Shown here: one piece after another, positions 45,663-53,287 of the stretch
How positions within the stretch are numbered: position 1 is the first letter of the stretch
Layout of the letters: each line of letters starts with the position of its first letter
Assembly: GCA_958296025.1 (NCBI GenBank)
Contig: OY282430.1
Span: forward strand, 2,418,001-2,482,000
Source: an uncultured Pseudomonadales bacterium
GTDB lineage: Bacteria; Pseudomonadota; Gammaproteobacteria; Pseudomonadales; Azotimanducaceae
Length of the DNA stretch: 64,000 nucleotides
Reading direction: 5' to 3'
Notes under the pieces: generated by a model
Told to the model about the DNA's origin: nothing
What the model saw: the letters and a program-made list of their open reading frames with translations, nothing else
Database searches by the model: none
Position numbers and translations under genes: made by a program

Positions 45663-47012
45663 TCACTCCGGCAAAGCCCCATCACCCCGTCCGTCCAAGA
45701 AGCGCCGCCGAAACCACAGGAATCCCGCCAAGCCCATCAACACGTTGCTCAGCGCCGTGGCGGCGAAGATGCCGCCGTAGCCGTGGTGGTTGTTGAGCAG
45801 GATGGCCAAGGGCACGTAAACCACGAACATGCGGGTGAAGGAGAGGACGGTGGAGGGCACCGGCTTGCCCAAGGCGTTGAAGGAAGCGGAGGCCATCATC
45901 AGCACACCCCAAGGGCCGTAGCTGACGGGCACGGTCAGCAGGTAGAGGCCGGCGACGGCCACCACCGCGGCGTCCGCGTTGATCCAAGCGGCCAAGTTAT
46001 CCCCCCACAGAGCCATCACCGCGGCGGCGCCTAGGCCCCAAGCCAAGCTGAAGCGGTAGGCCGCGCGCATCCCGGCCCGCACCCGCTCGAAGCGGTTGGC
46101 GCCCCAGTTTTGGCCGACGAAGGGGCCGATGCTGCCGGACAGGGCGAACAAGGACATGGCCGCCACCGCCTCAATGCGGGTGGCGACGCCGAAACCGGCG
46201 ACCACGGCCTCTCCATAGGCCGCCAGCAGACGGGTGATCAAAGCACCGGAGAGAGGGCCAATGACCTGAGTGGCGGCGGCGGGAATGGCGATCTTCAGGA
46301 TGCGGGCGGCTGAGTTCATGAAGCCCTTGAACGGCGCCGCAACCTGCACCAAGCCATCCTGATAAACGCAGAACAAGAGCGCCGCCGTGGTCAGGACGCG
46401 GGTGACCGTCATGGCCAGCGCCGCGCCGGCCAGCTCCAGGCGCGGAAAGCCGAACCAGCCGAAGATCAGAATCGGGTCGATGGCCAGATTGAACAGGGCG
46501 CCGGCGGCCATCATGAACCCCGGCACGCCGGCGTTGCCGGCGGCGCGCAGAATGCTGCCGGCGATCATGGTCAGGGTGAACAGCACCGCGCCGGGATAGT
46601 AAATGTCCAAGTAGCTGTGGATGAGCGGCAGCATGTCCGGCGGCGCTCCCATCGCCAGGAACAGAGGGTCGATGACCATCCAGCCGGCCAAGGCCAGCAC
46701 GGACATCAGGCCGCCCATCAGAAGGATGCTGTGGATGCCCAAGCGGCGCATGTCCCGCCGGTCCCCGGCGCCGGCGCTGCGGGCGATCACCGAGGAAGCG
46801 CCAATGCCCACGCCCAAGGCGATGCTGGTCAAAATCATCGTGATGGGAAAGGTGAAGGTCACCGCCGCGACATGCTCCGTGGAGAGCCGCCCGATGAAGC
46901 CCATCTCCAAGGTATGCACCAGAATGCTGGAGGAGACGCCCAGCATCATGGGTGCGGTCAGCCGGTAAAGGGACCGGGATACGGATCCTTGGGTGAGGTC
47001 CCGTTGCGCCAT
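45663..47012 (-). CDS. MATE family multidrug/metabolite exporter
   Basis: A 449-residue membrane protein with about 12 hydrophobic segments in two similar halves. APMMLGVSSSILVHTLEMGF and IGASSVIARSAGAGDRRDMR in the first half, and LSGSIGPFVGQNWGANRFER in the second, are the usual MATE blocks. It exports organic cations or metabolites in exchange for sodium or protons. The substrate is unknown. The stop and the ATG at 47012 bracket an uninterrupted frame. It borders the island on its right. Confidence 0.93.
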   Translation of the reverse strand: MAQRDLTQGSVSRSLYRLTAPMMLGVSSSILVHTLEMGFIGRLSTEHVAAVTFTFPITMILTSIALGVGIGASSVIARSAGAGDRRDMRRLGIHSILLMGGLMSVLALAGWMVIDPLFLAMGAPPDMLPLIHSYLDIYYPGAVLFTLTMIAGSILRAAGNAGVPGFMMAAGALFNLAIDPILIFGWFGFPRLELAGAALAMTVTRVLTTAALLFCVYQDGLVQVAAPFKGFMNSAARILKIAIPAAATQVIGPLSGALITRLLAAYGEAVVAGFGVATRIEAVAAMSLFALSGSIGPFVGQNWGANRFERVRAGMRAAYRFSLAWGLGAAAVMALWGDNLAAWINADAAVVAVAGLYLLTVPVSYGPWGVLMMASASFNALGKPVPSTVLSFTRMFVVYVPLAILLNNHHGYGGIFAATALSNVLMGLAGFLWFRRRFLDGRGDGALPE

Positions 47013-47023
47013 GTTGCGCCAAC

Positions 47024-47460
47024 CTAGGCGATCAGCTTGGGCGCCCGCCTAAGAACAAAGTGGGAGCGCAACGGCTGTCGGCTGCGAATCGTTCCTTCAG
47101 AGAGCCGCCGTATCATAGTGCGGATTCGGTGCTTGGGTCGATGGCCGGCGGAAAGCCTTAACGAAATCTCCTTGCCGACTTCGCTCCTGAACCAGCGACC
47201 GACATCGGACCAGCGCCACAGCCGATGCCAACCCATCAGGTCCGTGACCGGAGGAGGCCCCCCAGCACCGCATGCACCCAAGACAAACAGCCGCACACCT
47301 TCCCGGGTGCGCCCGGTGCGGGCGGCGATGTCCGCCATGGCAGCCAGCCCGGCATCGACCACGCGGACGAGTTGAACACCGCCCACCCGTTCGACATCGG
47401 CCACGGCGGACAGCACGGCTTCGTTCAAGCTGGCGGCGTCGCGGTCGAAATCGATGAACG
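47024..47460 (-). pseudogene. Truncated helix-turn-helix protein fragment
   Basis: The frame encodes FIDFDRDAASLNEAVLSAVA, DVERVGGVQLVRVVDAGLAA, MADIAARTGRTREGVRLFVL and HRLWRWSDVGRWF. MADIAARTGRTREGVR is a MerR/excisionase-like DNA-binding helix pair. I recall small bacterial proteins of this design, but no name. No start codon of its own is apparent: its left border is fused in the wrong frame to a transposase fragment, and the C-terminus after VGKEISLR looks random. I therefore call it a fragment, joined to the IS remnant at about 47460. Confidence 0.5.
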
Positions 47461-47835
47461 GCAAGCTTAAGCACCTCGCGATCGGCGGGAAACAGCACCA
47501 CCGACTTCGGGCTCGACTCGCCGCACAGCACCTCAATGGAGCGGCACCACGCCGAGCGCTGGCTGTCGTTGATCTCGCCCAGATACAGCACTTGCCGCTG
47601 AACGACGCGACCGTCCGGGTTGCGGCAGTTCTCCACCACACTCCAAACGCTTCTTGGCCCGCACGAACATGCCGGCACAGCCTGCCCGAATGGCAAGCCC
47701 AGTCAAGGACCAAGGTCGGCACCACAGACCGTTCGACGGACCTTCAATCAACAAAAACAAGGAGTTACACGACCGGAACCGGCCAATATCCACTCAAATC
47801 AGCCGAAATACCGGCTGAGTTGTCGAAGTCGGGTT
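47461..47835 (-). mobile_element. IS1634-type transposase N-terminal remnant
   Basis: The ATG at 47670 opens MFVRAKKR, and after a small deletion with frame change the sequence continues WSVVENCRNPDGRVVQRQVL, YLGEINDSQRSAWCRSIEVL and SVVLFPADREVL. This is how transposases of the IS1634 kind usually begin. It then stops abruptly at the HTH fragment. Upstream, AGCCG-AAATA-CCGGCT (47801-47816) is an inverted repeat that may belong to the element end. Only about 70 codons of transposase remain, so it cannot move by itself. Confidence 0.6.
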
Positions 47836-47925
47836 AGGTGTTCCAAGAGGGATGTTGGCGTTCGGTACTTGAAGGAACGCTTGCGCCGGCATCTATTCCC
47901 GCGAGCCTTGATCGGCCTCGCGAAA

Positions 47926-48669
47926 TCAGCTTTGGCGATAGTGGTAAGTGGTCGTCGTGCTTCGTCGCGGGCCTTCGCGGCGTACCAGAACAAGGTTGGC
48001 TTGGGTCTGGAACTTGCGGCCTTCCAAAGCGCTGCAAACATTGGGCGTGGCCTGCCACAGCGCCATCTCGCGCACGATGTCGCCGGCACGGATGGCAAGC
48101 GCTTCCTTGCCCGAGTCGCGCCATGGCGCAACGTAGTGTTCTATCGCGTACTGACGAATTTCATCCGCTTGGTACACCGGTGTCGAACCGGGTGGTGTCG
48201 TGCGGCTTGAGACGTACGACGGTGGCTTAGCATCGCGATCGGATCGACGCGCTAGCTGTCCAGCTTTGCCCGACTCTAGGAGTCGAGTCACTTCCGCTGC
48301 CTGAGTTTCCGCTTTGACAGCGCGAAGAAGGCGAACGGCTGTGTCCAACACCCGGTCGACATCGGCTGACGATAGCGGTTCTTGATGTGCCCACTTGTTG
48401 CGCCAGCCCCGCAACTCATTCACGAAGCCACGTTCCGTTGGCCCAAGTGTGGGCGCGAAAACGGTACCCCACTCGCGCTGCATCAGGTTGAGCAGGCCGT
48501 AAACCTCCCACTCCCGGATTGGCTTTTCCCTTAGCTGGGGATTCGAGCGCATGAAGTCGGCAATCCGATCTCTGTTGGCCGGGTGCCGCGCTTCATGCTC
48601 CACGAAAGATCCCAGCCCCTCGCGCAGCAGCCCAAGTGCCCTATCGACGTCGGCTCTACCCCGAGACAT
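47926..48669 (-). CDS. Swt1-type HEPN domain protein
   Basis: A 247-residue protein. The first 120 residues match the Swt1-type HEPN domain, with EWEVYGLLNLMQREWGTVF, GPTERGFVNELRGWRNKWAH and the RNase-type Rx4H motif at R90-H95 (RNKWAH). A Ser/Pro-rich linker follows. Residues about 165-247 form a second small domain of unknown identity (IRQYAIEHYVAPWRDSGK, IRAGDIVREMALWQATPNVC). Swt1-HEPN domains occur in defence proteins, including some linked to phage-resistance islands (family knowledge). A defence RNase is plausible but not shown. I start at the ATG at 48669 and not at the longer frame to 48795, whose extra residues lack similarity. Confidence 0.7.
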   Translation of the reverse strand: MSRGRADVDRALGLLREGLGSFVEHEARHPANRDRIADFMRSNPQLREKPIREWEVYGLLNLMQREWGTVFAPTLGPTERGFVNELRGWRNKWAHQEPLSSADVDRVLDTAVRLLRAVKAETQAAEVTRLLESGKAGQLARRSDRDAKPPSYVSSRTTPPGSTPVYQADEIRQYAIEHYVAPWRDSGKEALAIRAGDIVREMALWQATPNVCSALEGRKFQTQANLVLVRREGPRRSTTTTYHYRQS

Positions 48670-48725
48670 TGCCCCATCTCGCGCTGTCAGAACGGGCGAG
48701 CTTAGCAAATACGCTAACTGCCGGC

Positions 48726-48772
48726 GACACCCACCCGAACAAAAACTGGAACTGCTGGGGACACCCACCCGA
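48726..48772. repeat. Direct repeat GACACCCACCCGA
   Basis: The 13-mer occurs at 48726-48738 and 48760-48772, spaced 34 bases, between the HEPN gene and the IS3 remnant. The second copy adjoins the transposase leader. These could be end sequences of the element or of two nested elements. Confidence 0.45.
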
Positions 48773-48838
48773 GAAGTGGTCCCGCTTTTTGACACAGCTG
48801 CTTAAGGTGGACTTTCCGTCACTTCAGGAGGACCTGAG

Positions 48839-49430
48839 ATGGCCGGAAAGACCCCCCAAAGGGGCGCCGTTACACGGCGGATTTCAAGGCTCGCGTGGCC
48901 CGTGACGCGATGCGCGAGGTGGACACGCTGAGCGCAGTGGCGGCCCGACACGGCATCCACCCCAACCAAGTGCGGGACTGGTGCCGGCTTTTTCTGGATG
49001 GCGGCAAGGCCGCCCTCCAGAACCGGGCCAAGCGGGGTGCCGAGCACGAGGCCACCATCCCCGACCTGCACGCCAAGATCGGCGAACTCACGATGCGGCG
49101 GGATTTTTTTTCAAAAGTGTTGGGGCGATGAGCCGAGCGGATCGGCTGGCCAGCGTCTCCGGGGACTTCCCCATGAGCCTGTCGTGGCAGCACCGCCAGC
49201 TCGGCGTGAGCCGCCGCGCCCTGTACCGGACGGAGCGCCAAGTCCCTGCAGGGACCTGGCGCTCATGCGCGACATGGACAGGATTCACCTGGCGCACCCG
49301 TTCTACGGAAGCCGACAAATGGTGGCCGCATGCAAACGGCGGTCTCGCGGCGGCACGGTCGGTCGGCTTCCCCGGCCGCTGCGCGAGAACGGCTCCGTCT
49401 CCGTGACACCATCGAGAATGAAATGTCGAT
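48839..49430 (+). pseudogene. IS3-family transposase OrfA/OrfB remnant
   Basis: OrfA: ATG at 48839 after AGGAGG, MAGKTPQ, then a frame change at a C6-A3-G4 tract into RRYTADFKARVARDAM and HGIHPNQVRDWCRLFLDGGK, ending MRRDFFSKVLGR at 49131, the usual helix-turn-helix plus leucine-zipper layout. OrfB begins in an overlapping frame (MSRADRLASVSGDFPMSLSW, RQLGVSRRALYR), breaks near 49240, and continues in another frame with DLALMRDMDRIHLAHPFYGS and RQMVAACKRR before dissolving. The DDE catalytic core is missing. At least two frameshifts and a truncation make it inactive. Confidence 0.8.
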
Positions 49431-49451
49431 TGCGCTGCCCCTCCGCCATTT

Positions 49452-50453
49452 TTAGCCGGTCTCGCCTCCGGCACCACGGCTCAGCCGCTCAATGATCTTC
49501 TTCCGCTCCAAAAGCATCGCTTCAACGTCCGCTTTCCCCAGTCGCTGGCGGTCGTGGATGAGCGCTTCCTTTAGCGCCTCGTTTGCCGCCTGCACGATAT
49601 CCGCGCAGCTCAACCCAGCCGTAGCTGTGGCGAGCGCCTCCCAATGGACATCTCCCGCCGTCCGACGACCAAGCCGGGCTTTGAGAAGCTGGACAGCCTG
49701 CTTCTCATCGGGTAAGTCGTAGTGGAGCACGTCATCAAAGCGGCGGAACAGCGCCGTGTCCAGAATGCCGGGATGGTTGGTGGCCGAGACGATCAAGCTG
49801 TGTGAACGGTCCTGTTCAATCATCTGCAAAAAGCTGTTCAGCACGCGCCGGATTTCGCCCACATCGTTGGCGAGGCCGCGCTGCGAGCCGATGGCGTCAA
49901 ACTCGTCAAAGAAGTACACGCCGCGGGTTTGGCGGGTGGCGTTGAAGATAAGGCGCAGCTTGGCGGCGGTTTCGCCCATGAACTTGGTGATGAGGCCGTC
50001 CAGTCGCACCTGCAACAGCGGAAGCCCAAGCTCGCCCGCAAGTACGGACGCCGTAAGCGTCTTGCCAGTGCCCGGCGGCCCCATCAGCAGCAGCTTCCGC
50101 CTTGGCGAAAGGCCATGCTCCAAAATACGGCCGGCGTGGCGCTGCTCACGGATGACGCGCTGGATCTGCGCGGCTAGGATATCGCCAAGCACCATGTCAC
50201 CCAACCGTGCCTTTGGGTACGTCGTCTCGAGCAGCGTGGCCAATTCGCCACGCGGCCGGCTGATGGGCACGGGAGATGTCGAGTCGATTCTCCCCTTCGC
50301 TTCGTCCACCAGTGCCCGCAGCTCTTGCGCAAGTTTGCCGTGGCCTTGTTTTGCCTCGTGAGCAGCGAGCTGCATGGCGACCGCGCAGAAGCGGTCTTCG
50401 TCGCCCTCCAAGTGTGACTGGAGTAGGGCCTTTAGATGCGCTGCACTGGCCAT
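49452..50453 (-). CDS. AAA+ ATPase, partner apparently lost
   Basis: A 333-residue AAA+ ATPase. An N-terminal helical part (about 1-75) is followed by Walker A GPPGTGKT at 125-132, Walker B VYFFDEFDAIGS at 179-190 and a sensor region VSATNHPGIL, with arginine fingers near LFRRFDD. This type is often encoded just before a subtilisin-like S8 protease as a two-gene cassette (recalled association). Here the downstream side is occupied at once by the IS3 remnant, and no protease gene is visible. The ATPase frame itself is complete (ends RGAGGETG). Its target is unknown. Confidence 0.8.
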   Translation of the reverse strand: MASAAHLKALLQSHLEGDEDRFCAVAMQLAAHEAKQGHGKLAQELRALVDEAKGRIDSTSPVPISRPRGELATLLETTYPKARLGDMVLGDILAAQIQRVIREQRHAGRILEHGLSPRRKLLLMGPPGTGKTLTASVLAGELGLPLLQVRLDGLITKFMGETAAKLRLIFNATRQTRGVYFFDEFDAIGSQRGLANDVGEIRRVLNSFLQMIEQDRSHSLIVSATNHPGILDTALFRRFDDVLHYDLPDEKQAVQLLKARLGRRTAGDVHWEALATATAGLSCADIVQAANEALKEALIHDRQRLGKADVEAMLLERKKIIERLSRGAGGETG

Positions 50454-50753
50454 ACCTGCGCTCCTCGCCCCTCGGTGCCCCTCATCGCGCTACAACCTCC
50501 TAGTCTGAAACGCGGAGAATATCCTGCCGTACCTCAAAGCGTTTCCGTTCACCCGGCGCCGGAACGAAATTCGCGCTGATCGAATCGGGGATAGGAATCT
50601 AGGTACCATTACTCAGCATTATCGTACAAGTTGGGGAAGGACCACCCCTTGGTTCAGAGGCTAGCATGCGTTGCTTTTGAATACTAAAATAATAGACTTA
50701 TTTCGATTAAAGACGTTGAATTACCAGAATTCTAGTACGCTATACTGTCCGCC
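50454..50753. other. AT-rich divergent promoter region
   Basis: Separates the AAA ATPase (minus) from hipB (plus). The right 120 bases are strikingly AT-rich compared with the surroundings. Apart from the hipB promoter described separately I see no gene. Confidence 0.5.
50716..50746 (+). promoter_or_regulatory. hipBA promoter giving a nearly leaderless transcript
   Basis: TTGAAT (50716-50721) and TATACT (50741-50746) with a 19-base spacer. The predicted start of transcription falls at about 50753, on the hipB ATG (50754), and no ribosome site precedes that ATG. The region also holds GAATT repeats (50719-50735) that could be HipB operators. Confidence 0.5.
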
Positions 50754-50996
50754 ATGACAGACCGTCTTGAACAACTCGGCGTCAACCTGCGCACTGCCCG
50801 CAAGCGCCGCTACCCGCGCGACGGGTTGGCGGCCTTCGCCTTGCGCATCGGCGTAAGCCGGGCCACCCTGCAGAAGATGGAGAAGGGGGATCTGTCCGTG
50901 GGCATCGGCAAATACTACCGGGCCGCCGAGCTGCTGCGCCTCACCGAGCCGTTCACGGAACTGCTGCGCATGCAGGAGAGCCTCTTTGACGACTGA
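50754..50996 (+). CDS. hipB: HipB-like XRE antitoxin
   Basis: An 80-residue helix-turn-helix protein (NLRTARKRRYPRDGLAAFAL, RIGVSRATLQKMEKGDLSVG). It lies directly before hipA and overlaps it by 11 bases, the normal arrangement of the antitoxin and autorepressor of a HipAB module. It is expected to bind the promoter and to hold HipA in an inactive complex. It is a little shorter than E. coli HipB (88) and lacks an obvious C-terminal degradation tail. The ATG at 50754 is probably at or next to the transcript 5' end. Confidence 0.9.
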   Translation: MTDRLEQLGVNLRTARKRRYPRDGLAAFALRIGVSRATLQKMEKGDLSVGIGKYYRAAELLRLTEPFTELLRMQESLFDD

Positions 50997-52320
50997 ACGC
51001 GCCCGCTACGACATCCACTTGAACACCGCCGCCACGGGCGTCATCCACGCCGCCGACTGCGTGGTCGAGGAAAATGCCGGCCGTATGCGGCGAGTGGCCT
51101 TCCGCTACCGCGACGACTACCTGCGCCACCCTTCCGCCTTCGCGCTGGACCCGGAGCGGCTGCCGCTGGCGGCCGGCGAAGTGGTCCTTCCCTGTGCGGA
51201 CGGCGGGCGGCCGGCGTTCATTGACGACCACCTGCCCGACCGGTGGGGCCGCAAAGTGCTCGCTGGCTTGGCCTTCCACCAAGGAAGGCGCCAATTCAAC
51301 GCCAACAGCGCGATGGAAACCCTCGCCATGATGGGCGGCAGCCGCATCGGTGCGCTGTATATCGGCAGCCGCGGCGAGGCCCCGCGATTCGATGTCGGCC
51401 TTCCCCTGACAGCCTTGGCGCAGGCGGAGCGCACCGCCCTGGCGGTGGACATGGGCATCTCCGCGGCGGCGCAGGATATCGATGCTTGGCGCAGGGGACG
51501 TTCGTTGCAGACCGGCGACGCCGACGCACCGTTGGGGGCGCAAGCGCTGGCGCACCTCGCCAACGCCGGCACCAGCGTCGGCGGCGCTCGCCCCAAGGCG
51601 CTGGTCAGCGACGGCAACGAGCACTGTCTCGCCAAGTTCAACCGCCTCGCCGGCGACCCCTACAACCACGCCCGCGTGGAACTCGCCTGCCTGCTGATGG
51701 CGCGGGCCGCCGGCATCAAAGTGGCGCAGGGCCGCGTTGCGCCCAGTATTGGCGGGCGGGAGGTCTTGCTGGTGCGGCGTTTCGACATCGCGCCGGACGG
51801 CAGCCGTTCGCACTTGCTGAGCGTGAATGGTCTGCTCAAGGAGGTCGGCACGGAGCGCGACTCCGGGCTGCTCTTCCGCTACGACGACATCGCGCAACTG
51901 CTGCGCCGCCACTCCGCGGACGTGGCAACCGACCTCGCGCAACTGCTGCGCCTAGCGCTGTTCAACCGCTGCATCAACAACACGGACGACCACAGCCGCA
52001 ACTTCAGCCTCATCCACGCAGCGCCCGCCGGTGAGGATGCGCTTCCGCATTTGCAGGGCTATCGGCTGTCTCCGGCCTACGATCTCGTCCCAAGCCCGGC
52101 GGTGGGCGAGTACCACGCCGCCGGCTTCGGCTACGACCCTTGGCCGCCGTCGCCCGCCAAGGCCCGCCGCATGGGCCGGGTGTTCGGCCTTGGCAAACCC
52201 CAGGTTCGGCAGTGCGCGGACGAGGTGGAGGCGACGGTGGCGCGGTGGCCTGAATTCGCGGCCCAAGCTGGCGTTGGGCGGACGGACCGGGAGACGGTGG
52301 GGCGGTGTCTGCGGTTATGA
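50986..52320 (+). CDS. hipA: HipA-family serine/threonine kinase toxin
   Basis: A 444-residue HipA. The N-terminal subdomain (ADCVVEENAGRMRRVAFRYR, LPDRWGRKVLAGLAF) is followed by GTSVGGARPKALVSDGNEHC, the glycine-rich loop with the autophosphorylated serine region. The catalytic loop is RCINNTDDHSRNFSLIH, and the metal-binding SPAYDLVPSP follows. E. coli HipA phosphorylates glutamyl-tRNA synthetase; the target here is not known. The start is TTG at 50986, supported by AGGAG seven bases upstream inside hipB. The frame is intact, so the module may be functional. Confidence 0.92.
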   Translation: MTTERARYDIHLNTAATGVIHAADCVVEENAGRMRRVAFRYRDDYLRHPSAFALDPERLPLAAGEVVLPCADGGRPAFIDDHLPDRWGRKVLAGLAFHQGRRQFNANSAMETLAMMGGSRIGALYIGSRGEAPRFDVGLPLTALAQAERTALAVDMGISAAAQDIDAWRRGRSLQTGDADAPLGAQALAHLANAGTSVGGARPKALVSDGNEHCLAKFNRLAGDPYNHARVELACLLMARAAGIKVAQGRVAPSIGGREVLLVRRFDIAPDGSRSHLLSVNGLLKEVGTERDSGLLFRYDDIAQLLRRHSADVATDLAQLLRLALFNRCINNTDDHSRNFSLIHAAPAGEDALPHLQGYRLSPAYDLVPSPAVGEYHAAGFGYDPWPPSPAKARRMGRVFGLGKPQVRQCADEVEATVARWPEFAAQAGVGRTDRETVGRCLRL

Positions 52321-52444
52321 CTTGCCATGCGACAATGAAGTTCGGAGCTGTTTCCGGCGACCGTGCTCACCCCATCCGGCGTTCTCTTCCGTGATTTCTT
52401 TCGGTCAGACCGCAACGGTGCGCCGAAGGGAATCGTGCAATCGA

Positions 52445-52627
52445 CCTACGGAGCTTGCCGAATACGACCGCTTGAAATCGACGGACCTGTCCGTAATTCC
52501 GACAGCTTCCTTTGGCGAGTTGGCGGACGGCTTGATTAAAGCCTGAATCGCTGCGGGCTTGAGCCAGCGGGCTCTGGCTCTGCGGCTTGGCGTCAAGGAA
52601 CAGCAGATCCAGCGGTTTCTGATTTAA
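52445..52627 (+). pseudogene. HTH antitoxin fragment with nonsense codon
   Basis: The frame reads ELAEYDRLKSTDLSVIPTAS, FGELADGLIKA, then TGA, then IAAGLSQRALALRLGVKEQQ and IQRF. The stop sits where relatives have an arginine codon (A-R-IAAGLSQ), so a CGA-to-TGA change is the simplest cause. The piece matches XRE antitoxins whose helix-turn-helix reads GLSQxxLAxRLGxKEQQIQRYE. The reading ends soon after the second half (TAA at 52625-52627), so the C-terminus is also missing. No toxin gene is recognisable beside it. Confidence 0.65.
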
Positions 52628-52668
52628 AGAGGCCGTTCGCCACGGACTGGTCCTGCAAGTCCGCCCAA

Positions 52669-53130
52669 CTACGCTATGCGGCGCTCCGTCCCCACAGTGA
52701 CCTGCAAGGTCACGCCCAAGGCTTCAAGCGCCGCTGCGAGATTGTCGGTCCGTGTCGCTCTGCGTGGCTGGAGCATGCGCCGGACAACGGCTTCGTCCAC
52801 TTGGAGCCGCCGGGCCAAGTCCGACTTGGTGGTTTGGCTGTGCTTAAGCGCATTGTGCAGGGCAGCCTTGGCGGCCAGCAGCGGACGCAGCCGAATGAGA
52901 ATGTCGCCAGGCTTGGCGGTGCTGGCCGCGGGGACTTCCTCTCCCCGGTCCATGCGCTCCGCCACGGCAAGCTCCAGCACCTCGCCGGCCATCACCCTCA
53001 CTTCTTCGTCGTTGGTGCCGCAGGTGATGGCCTCCGGCAGGTCTCGGAAAACGACAGTGGCCCCGCCTTCGGGCTCCGGCGTTGGCGTCGCGGGGTAGAG
53101 ATAGGGCAGGGGCGATTGCGGACGATTCAT
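52669..53130 (-). CDS. HicB-like antitoxin with C-terminal HTH
   Basis: A 153-residue protein. Residues about 20-65 are a HicB-type fold (VVFRDLPEAITCGTNDEEVR, VMAGEVLELAVAERMDRGEE). The C-terminal half is a helix-turn-helix (KSDLARRLQVDEAVVRRMLQ, DNLAAALEALGV). AGGAGG lies five bases before the ATG at 53130. A HicA toxin would be expected directly upstream, but I find none there. Instead, the divergent gene is the caspase-like protein, and the shared 157-base gap contains a perfect palindrome over that gene's promoter. The HTH may therefore repress its neighbour; this is inference. Confidence 0.78.
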   Translation of the reverse strand: MNRPQSPLPYLYPATPTPEPEGGATVVFRDLPEAITCGTNDEEVRVMAGEVLELAVAERMDRGEEVPAASTAKPGDILIRLRPLLAAKAALHNALKHSQTTKSDLARRLQVDEAVVRRMLQPRRATRTDNLAAALEALGVTLQVTVGTERRIA

Positions 53131-53219
53131 CTGGGCCTCCTTCAGGTTCCCCTTGGTCGCCACAGCGGGCGAACCGGCTGCAGGTCGCTTGGCGACAGAC
53201 CGAGTTGGCGCAAATTCGC

Positions 53220-53247
53220 TTGACGGGTGCCGGATTGGTGATATGTT
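53220..53247 (+). promoter_or_regulatory. Promoter of the caspase-like gene
   Basis: TTGACG (53220-53225) and TATGTT (53242-53247) with a 16-base spacer. Five of six and four of six positions match the sigma-70 consensus. The start point should fall inside the adjacent palindrome. Confidence 0.55.
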
Positions 53248-53261
53248 ACCGTGAACACGGT
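53248..53261. promoter_or_regulatory. Palindromic operator candidate ACCGTGAACACGGT
   Basis: A perfect 6-bp inverted repeat with a 2-base centre, directly after the -10 box and covering the expected transcription start of the caspase-like gene. A dimeric HTH repressor bound here would block that promoter. The HicB-like HTH protein encoded divergently is the obvious candidate. Confidence 0.6.
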
Positions 53262-53271
53262 GTCCAAAGTT

Positions 53272-53280
53272 AAGGAGGTG
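53272..53280 (+). promoter_or_regulatory. Near-perfect ribosome-binding site
   Basis: AAGGAGGTG, seven bases before the ATG at 53288. It is among the strongest ribosome sites in the window, in contrast to the leaderless start of hipB, and sets the start of the caspase-like gene. Confidence 0.7.
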
Positions 53281-53287
53281 TCCGCCC

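Noticed and set aside
53131-53287. Expected hicA gene upstream of the HicB-like gene
   Set aside because: I read all frames of the gap and found no HicA-like sequence; a short minus-strand frame there (TVTYHQSGTRQANLRQLGL) has no resemblance to HicA.
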